Shown here piece after piece: positions 26,814 to 36,445 of a stretch of DNA of 48,111 nucleotides (its first letter is position 1; the number at the start of each line of letters is the position of its first letter). The notes below the pieces were generated by a model, which was not told where the DNA came from, made no database searches, and worked only from the letters and a program-made list of their open reading frames with translations. A program made the translations under genes and the position numbers. The stretch spans positions 1-48,111 of the forward strand of contig JAJRQZ010000010.1 of NCBI GenBank assembly GCA_024279935.1, given 5' to 3'. This stretch comes from Bacteroidota bacterium (GTDB lineage: Bacteria; Bacteroidota; Bacteroidia; Bacteroidales; F082).

Positions 26814-27809
26814 ATGGATTTAGCTATTGTTGGCGCAACAGGTTTGGTTGGCAGGAAAATGATAAAGGTGCTGGAAGAGAGGAACATCGCCATCAACAAC
26901 TTTTATGCCGCAGCCTCTGAGAGATCGCTTGGGTCAGAAATCGGGTTTCGAGGGCAAACGCATAAGGTAATCGGCATCGATGATGTTTTGTTGAAGAAGC
27001 CCGACATTGCTATTTTTACGGCCGGTGGCGAAACATCTAAAAAACGGGCAGCCGAGTTTGCTGAAATCAATTGCTATGTCATCGACAATTCCTCTGCCTG
27101 GCGCATGGACGACGAAGTTCCCTTGGTCATCCCCGAAATTAACGGCAAAAGCATAAAAAAAGGCGATTTTATTATCGCGAACCCTAATTGCTCCACTATT
27201 CAATTACTTATGGCTCTTTCACCTCTTCATAACAAATATATAATTAAAAGAGTTGTTGTCTCCACTTATCAGTCGGTTACCGGGAGCGGGGCAAAAGGGA
27301 TTAAGCAGCTTATGGCCGAAAGGGCGAAAGAAACGATTGCCGACAAGGCATACCCACATCAAATCGACATGAACCTTATTCCGCATGCCGGCGATTTTGT
27401 AAAGGATGATTATACCAGTGAGGAGATTAAATTAGTAAATGAAACGCACAAGATCCTCGACAAGGATATTGCATTAACGGCCACAGTGGTAAGGGTTCCG
27501 GTTGACGGAGGGCATTCGGAAGCGGTCAATATAGAATTTAAGAATGATTTTGAGCTTTTTGAGGTGAAACGCCTTTTGGGCGCTATGCCGGGCCTAGTGG
27601 TTATGGATATGCCCGAGGCCGATCTTTATCCTATGCCGCTTTTGGCAAAAGACAAAGATGAGGTTTTTGTCGGCAGGATAAGAAGGGATTTATCGCAGGC
27701 GAAGAGTTTGAATATTTGGGGCGTTGCCGATAACCTACGTAAGGGCGCTGCCACCAATGCCGTGCAAATAGCAGAGTATTTAATTGACAATGAGTTTGTT
27801 ACAAAATAA
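26814..27809 (+). CDS. asd: Aspartate-semialdehyde dehydrogenase
   Basis: A 331-residue enzyme making aspartate semialdehyde from aspartyl phosphate and NADPH for lysine/DAP, threonine and methionine synthesis. Clear features are the NADP-binding MDLAIVGATGLVGRKMIKVL, DNSSAWRM, the active-site block ANPNCSTIQLL (Cys126), VVSTYQSVTGSGAKGI and RVPVDGGHSEAV with its catalytic His. It is of the usual bacterial length. It is followed after 9 bp by ribF with a TTG start, so the two are probably cotranscribed. Confidence 0.96.
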   Translation: MDLAIVGATGLVGRKMIKVLEERNIAINNFYAAASERSLGSEIGFRGQTHKVIGIDDVLLKKPDIAIFTAGGETSKKRAAEFAEINCYVIDNSSAWRMDDEVPLVIPEINGKSIKKGDFIIANPNCSTIQLLMALSPLHNKYIIKRVVVSTYQSVTGSGAKGIKQLMAERAKETIADKAYPHQIDMNLIPHAGDFVKDDYTSEEIKLVNETHKILDKDIALTATVVRVPVDGGHSEAVNIEFKNDFELFEVKRLLGAMPGLVVMDMPEADLYPMPLLAKDKDEVFVGRIRRDLSQAKSLNIWGVADNLRKGAATNAVQIAEYLIDNEFVTK

Positions 27810-27818
27810 TTTCAGGTT

Positions 27819-28741
27819 TTGAAGATATACAATTGCATAAAAGATTTTAAACCGATTAAAACCACCCTTGTTACGATTGGTACTTTTGACGGCGTTCATT
27901 TGGGCCATAAAGCCTTAATAGAAAAAATGAAGGCCGATGCCGAAAAAATCGGTGGCGAAACGGTGCTAATAACCTTTTATCCGCATCCGCGCATAGTGCT
28001 CGGCCTCGACAGCAGTAAGCTGAAGTTCATCAACACTCAGGAAAAAAAATCAACCGACTTGAAGAGGCAGGAATAGACCATTTGATAATAGTTGGTTTTA
28101 CCAAGCATTTCGCAGGAACCTCCTCATACGACTTTATTAAAGACATGGTCGTTGATAAAATCAACCCGGCAAAACTTATCATAGGTTACGATCATCATTT
28201 TGGCAGGAACAGGAGGGGCGGTTTCGATGACCTGGCTGAGCTGGGGCGTAAATTCAATTTTTCGGTCGAGCAAATCAGCGAGCAAAAAATCAACGACCTC
28301 ACAATTAGCTCGACCAAGATCCGCCAGCTTCTTGAAGCAGGTAAGGTCGGGGTTGCAAATATGCTTTTGGGCTACGAATATTCAATTACCGGAAAGGTCG
28401 TTTATGGCAATGCAAACGGAAGGGGAATGGGTTTCCCGACAGCTAATATCGAGGTTGCCGACGAATATAAACTGATTGCTGCCGTTGGAGTTTATGCTTG
28501 CCGCGTGCACTGGATGGGCAAATGCTATAAAGGAATGTGCAATATAGGTTACCGGCCTACCATCAATGATGGCGAGTTGACCATCGAGGTCAATATATTT
28601 GATTTTAACGAACAGATATACAGTCAGCAGATCACAATATCCTTTGTTGAAAGGATGCGCGACGAGAGAAAGTTTGAGAATCTTGGGGCCTTAAGCAAGC
28701 AATTGGACAAGGATAAAATAGAGGCTCTCAAAATTTTATGA
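27819..28741 (+). CDS. ribF: Bifunctional riboflavin kinase / FAD synthetase, with an A-run frameshift
   Basis: Makes FMN and then FAD from riboflavin. The adenylyltransferase half shows VTIGTFDGVHLGHKALI, FYPHPRIVLG and GYDHHFGRNRRGG; the kinase half shows GKVVYGNANGRGMGFPTANI and GVYACRV. The start codon is TTG at 27819 (MKIYNCIKDFKPI). The first frame stops at 28076, after an A8 run at 28042-28049. With nine A the reading continues NTQEKKINRLEEAGIDHLII and gives 307 residues, the family's usual length. RibF is normally essential, so a lost base in the sequence or polymerase slippage on the A run are both plausible. It follows asd closely. Confidence 0.93.
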
Positions 28742-28832
28742 GCACCAGATAAATTATTATACCGCCATTGATTTTATTATCAAAAAAACTTGTTAAAAAC
28801 CTCGTAAGACAAGCATGTTCGGAAGATTATGT

Positions 28833-28840
28833 TAAATTTG
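28833..28840 (+). promoter_or_regulatory. Putative promoter of the first C69 dipeptidase
   Basis: TAAATTTG, a TAnnTTTG element, 58 bp upstream of the ATG at 28898. Confidence 0.42.
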
Positions 28841-28897
28841 CCTTTTAATAAACCAAAACAATTCGTCTTTTGTTAAAGACCTTTAAATTAAAAAATT

Positions 28898-30643
28898 ATG
28901 CAAAGAATATTAAGATTGTTTTTACTCGTACTGGTTTTAAGTTTTGTTAACCACTATACGCAGGCTTGTACTAATTACTTGATAACCAAAGGAGCATCCG
29001 TCGATGGCTCGGTGATGATTTCTTATGCTGCCGATTCCCACATTCTCTATGGCGAGCTTTATCACTGGCCTGCCGCCAAATGGCCTGCCGGAACAATGAT
29101 GGATGTTTACGAATGGGATACAGGAAAATATTTAGGTCAGATAGAACAAGCCGCCGAGACTTATAATGTTGTTGGAAACATGAACGAGCACCAGGTTTCG
29201 ATAGGCGAGACAACTTATGGCGGCCTTTCGCAGCTGCATCATCAACCAAGCGCAATTGTTGATTATGGCAGCCTTATTTATTTAGGCCTGCAGCGCTCGA
29301 AAACGGCTCGCGAAGCCATAAAGATAATGACCGGGCTGGTTGAGAGATATGGTTATTACAGTGAAGGGGAATCCTTTTCCATAGCCGACAAGAACGAAGC
29401 CTGGATATTAGAAATGATTGGCAAGGGAGAGGGCAGGAAAGGTGCTGTCTGGGTTGCGATGAAAATCCCTGACGGATATGTCGCAGGCCACGCAAATCAA
29501 GCAAGGATAACGACTTTTCCGCTGGAGAACAAAAAAAATTCTATTTCTTCCGAAAACATGGACATGATCTTCAACGAAGGAATCGAGGTAGTTTACGCAA
29601 AAGATGTTATTTCATTTGCAAAAGAAAACGGTTTATATAAGGGCCCCGACAAAAAATTCAGTTTTTCGGATGTTTATGCCCCTGTGGATTTTGGCGGAGC
29701 GCGCTTCTGCGAAATCCGTGTTTGGTCGATGTTTGATCAGGTTGCCGACGGAATGGATAAATATTGGGACTATGCAAAAGGAAACATCACGCATAAAAAG
29801 AAACATATAAAAGGCAGCCCCATGACACCCGATAATTATGCCTCGAACAGGATGCCTCTTTGGATAAAACCCGACAAAAAAGTTAGTGTCCACGATATGA
29901 TGATGTTCATGCGCAACCATCTTGAAGGAACCGAGCTTGATATGAGCAAGGATGTCGGAGCAGGCCCTTTCGGAGTTCCTTATCGCTGGCGTCCGCTAAC
30001 ATGGGAAGTTGACGGAGTTCAATATTGCAACGAGCGCACCACGGCGACCCAACAAACAGGCTTCTCCTTGATTGCCCAAAGCCGCTCATGGCTGCCTGAC
30101 GGAATAGGTGGGATTATCTGGTGGGGCGTTGACGATGCTTCAGGTACGGTTTATATGCCCATGTACACCAGCATAACCGAAATACCTTATAATTTTGCCG
30201 TCGGCAACGGCGCCATGATGGAGTTTTCCGAGACTTCCGGTTTCTGGATCTTCAATATGGTCGAAAACTTTGCCTACACAAAATATAACGCGATACATCC
30301 CGAAATCGCCAAAGTTCAGGAAGAGCTCGAAAAAAGCTTTATTAAATTTACCCCTGCAATTGATGCCGGCGCCCTTGCGTTATTGGAAACCGACAGGGAT
30401 GTCCCTATTGAATATCTTACCGATTACTCCAATTCCGTTGCGGAGAAAACTTTTGCAAGATGGAAAAAGCTTTATCAGGACTTGTTCGTGAAATATATGG
30501 ATGGCAATGTTAAAACCGCCGTTCCTGTTCCCGAAGGCTATAAATACATTGCCCCTAAGTTGGAACAACCCGGTTATAGTGCCGAGAAATACAGAATGAT
30601 AATCGAGGAAACCGGTGATAAATTCAAGGTTAAAGGAAATTAG
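28898..30643 (+). CDS. C69-family dipeptidase (PepD-like), exported
   Basis: A 581-residue Ntn-hydrolase. A signal-like start is followed by ACTNYLITKGASVDGSVM, where Cys24 is the expected N-terminal nucleophile after processing. Other family blocks are VVGNMNEHQVSIGETTYGG, ERYGYYSEGESFSIADKNEA, AGHANQARITTFP and SWLPDGIGGIIWWGVDD. The family cleaves dipeptides and helps peptide use; exported forms probably work in the periplasm. A second C69 gene lies at 36.4 kb. A perfect bidirectional terminator follows 18 bp after the stop. Confidence 0.92.
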   Translation: MQRILRLFLLVLVLSFVNHYTQACTNYLITKGASVDGSVMISYAADSHILYGELYHWPAAKWPAGTMMDVYEWDTGKYLGQIEQAAETYNVVGNMNEHQVSIGETTYGGLSQLHHQPSAIVDYGSLIYLGLQRSKTAREAIKIMTGLVERYGYYSEGESFSIADKNEAWILEMIGKGEGRKGAVWVAMKIPDGYVAGHANQARITTFPLENKKNSISSENMDMIFNEGIEVVYAKDVISFAKENGLYKGPDKKFSFSDVYAPVDFGGARFCEIRVWSMFDQVADGMDKYWDYAKGNITHKKKHIKGSPMTPDNYASNRMPLWIKPDKKVSVHDMMMFMRNHLEGTELDMSKDVGAGPFGVPYRWRPLTWEVDGVQYCNERTTATQQTGFSLIAQSRSWLPDGIGGIIWWGVDDASGTVYMPMYTSITEIPYNFAVGNGAMMEFSETSGFWIFNMVENFAYTKYNAIHPEIAKVQEELEKSFIKFTPAIDAGALALLETDRDVPIEYLTDYSNSVAEKTFARWKKLYQDLFVKYMDGNVKTAVPVPEGYKYIAPKLEQPGYSAEKYRMIIEETGDKFKVKGN

Positions 30644-30660
30644 CAACCGGCATTAGCTTA

Positions 30661-30696
30661 AAAAAAAGCCGCGACAATTCCGTCGCGGCTTTTTTT
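30661..30696. terminator. Bidirectional intrinsic terminator
   Basis: GCCGCGAC (30668-30675) pairs perfectly with GTCGCGGC (30682-30689); an A run precedes and a T run follows. It serves both the C69 gene (plus) and the convergent coiled-coil gene (minus). Confidence 0.9.
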
Positions 30697-30700
30697 GCCT

Positions 30701-31627
30701 TTATTTTAACTCGAAAGTAGTATGGCCTATATTTGCGTTACCATCGAAAATATCAACATGGTATATGCCCGCTTGTAGCTCCTGTGAGCTTCTCTTATTC
30801 CACCGCATGCAAATATCAACCGCCTCGTTTTTATAGTCGATATCTTTTTTTGCGCTATATTGAAGTGTTTCGCCCTTGTGAACAAAAGTATATTGGTCGC
30901 CTCTTCCTTTGCTCAGGATTTTTTTATCGGGTTGTGCAATCCTTATATAAATTGACTTCGGCCCGGCTGCAACTATCGAGTTCCCGCTTAGGGTAAAGCA
31001 TATTTTAATTCTGTCCGTCCTCCTGATTTTATCGGTTTTTACTTCGTTGCCGCTGCCTTTCACCCTATAAGCCCCTGCGTCGATATTATAAGAGCCTAAT
31101 ATAGAGGCCTCTTCCACTTTGCCGCTCAACTCATCCTTTTGTTGCGCTAAATTTTTATTTCTGCGCCTTTCAATTTGTATCTCTTCCTTCATCTGTAGGT
31201 TTTCCTCGGTAAGGGTAGTGTTTACGGTATATAAGGAATCCATTTGGCGAACATACCTCTGTGAAACGATTTGCAGCCTCGAAAGCTTCTTTTTAACTTT
31301 ATAATATTCCCATTTATAATTTAGAAGGCTCTTGATTTCCTTTGCGTCCGACTGAATAATGCTATCCATACTAATCAGGGAATCAGACATCTCACCATAG
31401 GAAACCTTAAAGCTCTCGTGTTCCCTCATCAAGCTGTCCAATTCCTCGAAAAGTTCCAGCCGCTGGGCTTCCTTCTCGGCAACAAGCCCGCTCAATTCCT
31501 TCTTTATCGATATCATATAGACTGATAAGCCTATAATTCCCAGTGCGAGAATTATTAACACAATGTACATCCACAGATTATTGTTTTTGTGCTTTATATC
31601 CTGAATACCATTATCTTGATCTTCCAT
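30701..31627 (-). CDS. Single-pass membrane protein with a long coiled coil, unknown function
   Basis: A 308-residue protein. A short charged N-terminus is followed by one membrane helix (about residues 18-40, WMYIVLIILALGIIGLSVYM). A heptad-rich coiled coil runs from about 42 to 170 (ELFEELDSLMREHESFKV, EENLQMKEEIQIERRRN). A beta-rich domain follows at about 175-308 (AGAYRVKGSGNEVKTD, RIKICFTLSG, YHVDIFDGNANIGHTTF). The layout suggests a protein anchored in the inner membrane with a long periplasmic stalk and a globular head. Similar proteins occur widely in Bacteroidota, as far as I recall, without assigned function. Confidence 0.8.
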   Translation of the reverse strand: MEDQDNGIQDIKHKNNNLWMYIVLIILALGIIGLSVYMISIKKELSGLVAEKEAQRLELFEELDSLMREHESFKVSYGEMSDSLISMDSIIQSDAKEIKSLLNYKWEYYKVKKKLSRLQIVSQRYVRQMDSLYTVNTTLTEENLQMKEEIQIERRRNKNLAQQKDELSGKVEEASILGSYNIDAGAYRVKGSGNEVKTDKIRRTDRIKICFTLSGNSIVAAGPKSIYIRIAQPDKKILSKGRGDQYTFVHKGETLQYSAKKDIDYKNEAVDICMRWNKRSSQELQAGIYHVDIFDGNANIGHTTFELK

Positions 31628-31647
31628 GACTCTTTATTTTTAAAATG

Positions 31648-31655
31648 CAAAAATA
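31648..31655 (-). promoter_or_regulatory. Putative promoter of the coiled-coil protein gene
   Basis: Minus-strand TATTTTTG (TAnnTTTG), about 20 bp upstream of the ATG at 31627. Confidence 0.4.
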
Positions 31656-31931
31656 CAGCTAAAAATACGATTTGCAAACGATTATGACATATGTTGACGC
31701 TAATAGTTAACTCTTTTTATCAAACGCCGAGCCAAGGGTTAAAGTGTTTTGTTATTTTTTTTAAGAAAACATTTCTGGATCGAACGTAATCCTTAAAATT
31801 CGTAAGTTTTCTCAAATCGGACTTTTTTGTGAACAACGAAAAATAGACATTACGGGTCGGCCTACAATGTACCGGATCCGTTTTAAACATTTTTTGTGGA
31901 CAATATCGATTATAAATCAGAGACTTTAAAG

Positions 31932-32204
31932 TTAAGAATAAGGAGGGTTGTTTTCACCTTTTCCCAGGAATGGTGTTTTGTAAATTTTAACTAATACTTC
32001 ATCTAACTTGGTCTCTAATTCTTGTGAATTGCAACAATCGCCATAGACCTCCTATAAAAAAACTAATATTAAGAAGATTCTGGCAAAAGAAAAGTTGTCA
32101 CCTGAGCCAATAAGATACCCTCCATGACCAACGGAGACCGTAATGGTTACAATTAATAAGTTTGAATTAGTTTTAAGTTTTTTCTCAAACGATAAAACTA
32201 GCAT
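31932..32204 (-). pseudogene. Possible decayed small gene, one in-frame TAG
   Basis: From an ATG at 32202-32204 the frame reads 50 codons (MLVLSFEKKLKTNSNLLIVT onward, with hydrophobic parts) to a TAG at 32052-32054. It then continues in the same frame for 39 more (EVYGDCCNSQELETKLDEVL onward) to a TAA at 31932. The second half looks protein-like. No family recognised. Confidence 0.28.
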
Positions 32205-32785
32205 CACTACAATAATGAGTTATGGAATACCATATATTGAAATATTTTATACTTTAGGATGGTTAGTTAATTTTTTCTAAATAAACTTAAGATAGGATTC
32301 CTACAGAAAGTCATGATACCCCTTTAAATATTAGATATTCTGTATGTTTTATTTTGAGGATGCATCGAAGCTCCAGTTAGATAACATATTGGGAAACTTT
32401 TAGTCAGACTTATTCTCAAGAGCCATTGGGAACGAAATATCGTACAGGACAAATTCTTGTCTTTTGCAACGGTCTTATACCATGAAACTAGCTATAAATG
32501 AAAAGGATTCAAGGCTATTACAATCTTCTGTTTTTCACGATGATATGCAGCCTCAAGGGAGTAAACCCAGGGAAATGGAAGGCAAAAGTCAGGGCCGAAT
32601 TGCCGGCCATGAAGCCAACAAGCTTTACGAACCCTTCACTTGGACCTAGGTGTTGTAATCCACCGACAACAATTTTTTGTTGCTAACGGACTTGTAGTTG
32701 GTTGGGGGCTTAGGTTTTCCTTGCTCTAAATGTGTATTCACGCTATGTGATTCTAAAAAGTGTTTTGTTGATTTTTTTCAAGAAA

Positions 32786-32816
32786 AAATCCCCGTCATTT
32801 TAAATGACAGGGATTT
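32786..32816 (-). terminator. Terminator of the photosystem-stability-like T9SS gene
   Basis: AAATCCC (32786-32792) with GGGATTT (32810-32816), and inside it GTCATTT with AAATGAC, form a long stem; on the minus strand a T run follows. It lies 100 bp beyond the stop at 32916. Confidence 0.75.
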
Positions 32817-32915
32817 GAAAGGTGCCGCTTGTTGTTAAATCAGTATTTGAAAAAAGGGGAACCAGTTGTCATTAAAATCCCACTATAAGCATGAAGCTTT
32901 ATAACGACTTATAAA

Positions 32916-34409
32916 TCAATGTTTAATAATGACTTTAGATACATATTTCCTGTTCTTGTTGAATATGGCAACAAAATAGAGCCCTTCGTCGAAATTGGAA
33001 GCGTCGAATGATACTTCGCCGGCATTGGGAGAGCGGTGTGCGTTGATGATTAGTTTACCGGCTGTATTAAAAACACCGATATTGAAATCGTCTCCCACCC
33101 CTTCGTCTATTTTAATATAGATTAATCCGGAAGCCGGGTTTGGATAGATAGTTATATCGCTGCTTTCCTTTTTGTTGATGATACCTACAGTTTCGTTTCC
33201 GTAACCGCTCATAGGAACTGTTTTATTTGAGGTGAAGGTGGTGTTATTGTAAATATGGAGTAAACCGCTGGCCTCGCCACCTTTACCGGGGGAGAAATAA
33301 ACATCGAAAGAGATACTTTGATCTGCCGTAAGGTTGAACGGGCCCTGCAAAGTCCAGAAATATTCATTGTCCGAGACTATTGAATCAACAACCAGGGTTT
33401 GCCCGCCGGTATTTGTAACAGTAAGCGACATGGCCGTGGTGTCGTTAGCGGGTATAGAATCGAAGACAAGTTCAATGGGATCAACAGTTATTTCGGGATT
33501 TGGCTCGGGCTCAGCATAGGCTTTTCTTACTACGATGCCTTGAAACCCACATGCAAAAAGGCTTGTGTTATTGGAGTTTATCGTCATATCGCGAAGCAAG
33601 TAACCGTTAAAGTCACCGTCGAGCGTCCAGTTGTCGCCATGGTCGGTTGTTTTGTAAATCAAGCCGTCCTCGCCGCTCATGAAGCAAGTGTCGTAGTCGA
33701 GCCTTGCAGCAGCCCTGTTAATGCCGTACCCCGGGCTTGTATATTCCGTCCATGTCAAACCACTGTTGTCCGTCAGCCATACCTTTCCGGCATCACCGGC
33801 CAAACCGTGGGTGTCGTCGTAAAAGCTTACTGTTGCATACAAGGCGGCATAATCGTTTTTTAGTACTGTCCAGGTGGTCCCGTTGTCAAGTGTCTTAACG
33901 ATTTTGACCATCGAGTTGGCATAATATACATCTCCCTCGGCATAATCGAGGCCCCAATATCCCTCGTCATGTGTCTTTGTCCAGTTTGCCCCTCCGTCGC
34001 TGGTAGTATAAATGCCATAACCCGAGGCTATCCCGTTGTTGGCATCCTTGAAGGACACCCTGTCGAAACCCCCTGAACTTATTTGTAAACTGACGCTCCA
34101 GCTGTTCCCGCCATCCGTGGTCTTTAGCACATAGCCGTCGTTCGAGCAAACAAAACCGATATTGTTGGTTGGGAAAGTAATGCCCCAAAGGGTGGTGGTG
34201 AACGATTGGGTCATCTCGGTCCAGCTGTCGCCTTCATCCGTTGATTTGTACATCTTATCGCCTCCGGCGACAAAAATGTAGTTATTGTCGGTGAGCGAAA
34301 CGCAGATATCCTGGAAATCTGCACCGGTACCAAGGCTTAACTGCGCCCATTGTGCATTAAGCCCTGTAATCGAAATAATTGAAATCGCTAAAATTAGAAT
34401 CTTCTTCAT
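32916..34409 (-). CDS. T9SS surface protein with YCF48/BNR-like beta-propeller repeats
   Basis: A 497-residue protein: signal peptide (MKKILILAISIISITGLNAQ), about six propeller repeats with the motif KSTDEGDSWTEM / KTTDGGNSWSV / TTSDGGANWTKT at about 30-310, an ASH-like Ig domain (PEITVDPIELVFDSIP, LTVTNTGGQTLVV) at about 315-410, and a Por tail (DITIYPNPASGLIYIKI, FDEGLYFVAIF). Propellers of this YCF48-like type occur in secreted proteins of many phyla and probably bind other molecules; catalysis is not implied. It is a single unit with its own terminator. Confidence 0.85.
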   Translation of the reverse strand: MKKILILAISIISITGLNAQWAQLSLGTGADFQDICVSLTDNNYIFVAGGDKMYKSTDEGDSWTEMTQSFTTTLWGITFPTNNIGFVCSNDGYVLKTTDGGNSWSVSLQISSGGFDRVSFKDANNGIASGYGIYTTSDGGANWTKTHDEGYWGLDYAEGDVYYANSMVKIVKTLDNGTTWTVLKNDYAALYATVSFYDDTHGLAGDAGKVWLTDNSGLTWTEYTSPGYGINRAAARLDYDTCFMSGEDGLIYKTTDHGDNWTLDGDFNGYLLRDMTINSNNTSLFACGFQGIVVRKAYAEPEPNPEITVDPIELVFDSIPANDTTAMSLTVTNTGGQTLVVDSIVSDNEYFWTLQGPFNLTADQSISFDVYFSPGKGGEASGLLHIYNNTTFTSNKTVPMSGYGNETVGIINKKESSDITIYPNPASGLIYIKIDEGVGDDFNIGVFNTAGKLIINAHRSPNAGEVSFDASNFDEGLYFVAIFNKNRKYVSKVIIKH

Positions 34410-34433
34410 GATAATGTTTTTAAATTGAATAAT

Positions 34434-34580
34434 TTATTTTGATTTTTTGTTCGAATCGGCTTTATGGTCTATGTTTAATAAAAGCTTTAGGGCAGAATTT
34501 TCTTTTTCCTTCTTAGAAATGAGGTTCTCCAGCTTTTCCATTAAGACCTTTGATGATTTTTCGTGTTTTTTCTCTTGCAT
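34434..34580 (-). CDS. Small Lys-rich protein, 48 residues, unknown
   Basis: ATG at 34578-34580 opens a 48-codon frame (MQEKKHEKSSKVLMEKLENL onward, ending ADSNKKSK), stop at 34434. It is highly charged with a likely amphipathic helix (VLMEKLENLISKKEKENSAL). It lies between two minus-strand genes. Composition looks protein-like, but there is no homology known to me. Confidence 0.4.
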   Translation of the reverse strand: MQEKKHEKSSKVLMEKLENLISKKEKENSALKLLLNIDHKADSNKKSK

Positions 34581-34696
34581 AAAAAAAAATATGAACGGCA
34601 CAAAGAAAGCACAGTAAAATATTTAAAAGAAATTTATGGAGCTACTTTAGATTAATAGCGGATTACAAAACATTACATATACTGATTGTCAGCGGT

Positions 34697-36445
34697 TTAA
34701 TATCTTGATAGAAACCCTGCAAGGCTGTCGTTCGATTGAAGCCCGAATTTGTTCCGCAATCTGTGGCGGGCAACTGCAATGCTGTTTGTTGATTGAAATG
34801 TAATTGCAGAGATGTCCTTGGTGTTCATGTTCAGCCTTAAAAAAGCACATAAGCGGAGTTCGTTGGTCGTAAGCCCGGGAAAGTCCTTGCTGAGGTTTTT
34901 ATAAAATCCGGTATGTACTTCCTTGAATCTCATATCGAATTCCTCACCCAGGTCGGTAACAGGATCAGTGTCGAGGGACGAGATAATTTCCATTAATATT
35001 TTTGTGTTGGATTCGGAGGTTAGCTTCATGCGCTTGAGTTTTTTGGATGTTTCCAAGACAAGCTCGTTTTTCTTCATTAGGTATAAAACAAAAGTTGCCA
35101 GTTCCTTGTTTCTGTAATCCAAGTCCTTGTGAATGGCTTTTTCCGATTCAAGAGCCCTGAGGCGCTTGTTTTTCTCCAACCAATAGAGCAGAAAAAGAAT
35201 TATGCTTATAAGCACGAACGAAAGCACACCTGTTGCCAGCAGCCAATAGTTTCGCACTTGTTCGTTCTTTTGTTCGAGCAACATTATCTGCTGCTTGCGT
35301 TTTTGTTTCTCTATGGCATAATCCAACTCTTTTTTAGCCAGTTTGTTCAGTTTTTCATCGTTTTGTGAAAGGTTGGAGTACTCGATTGATGTTTCAAGAT
35401 ATTTGAAAGCCGTTTGCCATTTGCCCAAGGTTTTGTAAAGCGATGACAAGCTCCGGGCCGCCAAGCTGCTGTTGTTGTAAAAATTGTTTTCTTTCGACAA
35501 ATCAAAACATTTAAGAAGTGCTTTTTCTGATTGTTGAAGGCTGTCCATTTCAAGCAACACCTGCCCCAGGACTAACTGAATTGAACTATGAGCCAATGTT
35601 TTGGGCCCCATATATGAATCCCCTTCCTTGCCTATCACCTCAATTGCCATTTGAATGCTTTCGTAAGCCTTTTTCAGCTCCCCCTTTTTTAGATACAACT
35701 TTGAATAAGAGATATATGATTCCGAAAGGCGAAAATAGTTTTGTGTTCTCTCAAACAGCCGGGTCGCCATGTTCAACGATTCCAAAGCAAGGTCTTCCTG
35801 TTCCGAGTTGATATAAATATTCGAGATGTTGGCGTAGGCTATAGCCAAATTAAAAGTGTCGGCATTCAACTTGAAGAAACGGGCGGCCTTTAAATAATTA
35901 TCATAAGCTTTTTTGTCGCTGCCTATATTGTAATAAATGCTGCCAATATTATTGTAAAAATGTGGTATTAAATCATTTAACGACAGGCTGTCGGCCAGTG
36001 TAAGTCCGCAATTGTAATCTGAAAGGGCATTGGGATAGTCTTCGCTCATCAAATAAATGTTTCCGGCAACAAGAAAAACTTTCGTTAAATACTTTAATTC
36101 CCCTTCCTTCAAAAAGTCGGTTTTTACAGAATTGTAAATATCCAGGGCCTTGCCTATGCTGTCTTGTAAGACAAGGATGTCAGCATAAGATCCCTGAATC
36201 CTGCTATTGTATTTTTTTAAGTTGAAGTTGTTGTTCAAGGAAATAGCCTGATGAATATAGTAGGCTGCAGTATCACTGTTGATGTATTGATATTCAGAAC
36301 ATAAGCTTAATAGTATTGGGAGCCGCTTTTCCAGGCTGGTTGATTTTGTAAGAAGATTTTTCAAGCTATCCGTTTTCTGGGAATAGGTGTTGCTCACCGT
36401 AAGGGCCAAAAGTATTATTTGTATGTAGCAAATGGCTTTAATCAT
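34697..36445 (-). CDS. TPR membrane protein with a C-terminal LuxR-like HTH (putative regulator)
   Basis: A 582-residue protein if started at the ATG at 36443-36445 (MIKAICYIQIILLALTVSNT), which gives a signal peptide. It carries six or more TPR repeats (for example SIYYNIGSDKKAYDNYLKAA and YISYSKLYLKKGELKKAYES) to about residue 380 and a membrane helix near 400-420 (YWLLATGVLSFVLISIILFL). A coiled-coil linker and an HTH end follow (GLTTNELRLCAFLRLNMNTK, DISAITFQSTNSIAVARHRL). Such proteins sense a periplasmic signal through the TPRs and act on DNA at the cytoplasmic end. It overlaps the C69 gene by 8 bp, suggesting coupled expression. Confidence 0.85.
   Translation of the reverse strand: MIKAICYIQIILLALTVSNTYSQKTDSLKNLLTKSTSLEKRLPILLSLCSEYQYINSDTAAYYIHQAISLNNNFNLKKYNSRIQGSYADILVLQDSIGKALDIYNSVKTDFLKEGELKYLTKVFLVAGNIYLMSEDYPNALSDYNCGLTLADSLSLNDLIPHFYNNIGSIYYNIGSDKKAYDNYLKAARFFKLNADTFNLAIAYANISNIYINSEQEDLALESLNMATRLFERTQNYFRLSESYISYSKLYLKKGELKKAYESIQMAIEVIGKEGDSYMGPKTLAHSSIQLVLGQVLLEMDSLQQSEKALLKCFDLSKENNFYNNSSLAARSLSSLYKTLGKWQTAFKYLETSIEYSNLSQNDEKLNKLAKKELDYAIEKQKRKQQIMLLEQKNEQVRNYWLLATGVLSFVLISIILFLLYWLEKNKRLRALESEKAIHKDLDYRNKELATFVLYLMKKNELVLETSKKLKRMKLTSESNTKILMEIISSLDTDPVTDLGEEFDMRFKEVHTGFYKNLSKDFPGLTTNELRLCAFLRLNMNTKDISAITFQSTNSIAVARHRLRNKFGLQSNDSLAGFLSRY

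Larger units (their letters stand above)
31628..32915. other. Gene-poor, decayed stretch of 1.3 kb
   Basis: No credible complete gene. Imperfect direct repeats AAAGTGTTTTGTTATTTTTT (31741 on) and AAAGTGTTTTGTTGATTTTT (32757 on) bracket about 1 kb. Inside is a minus-strand frame broken by a stop (31932-32204). At 32464-32686 two plus-strand frames of about 60 codons overlap without recognisable protein features. The stretch may be the scar of an old insertion. Confidence 0.4.

Noticed and set aside
32464-32686. Overlapping frames of about 60 codons
   Set aside because: Two frames overlap in the same stretch, neither resembles a protein family; low complexity of evidence.
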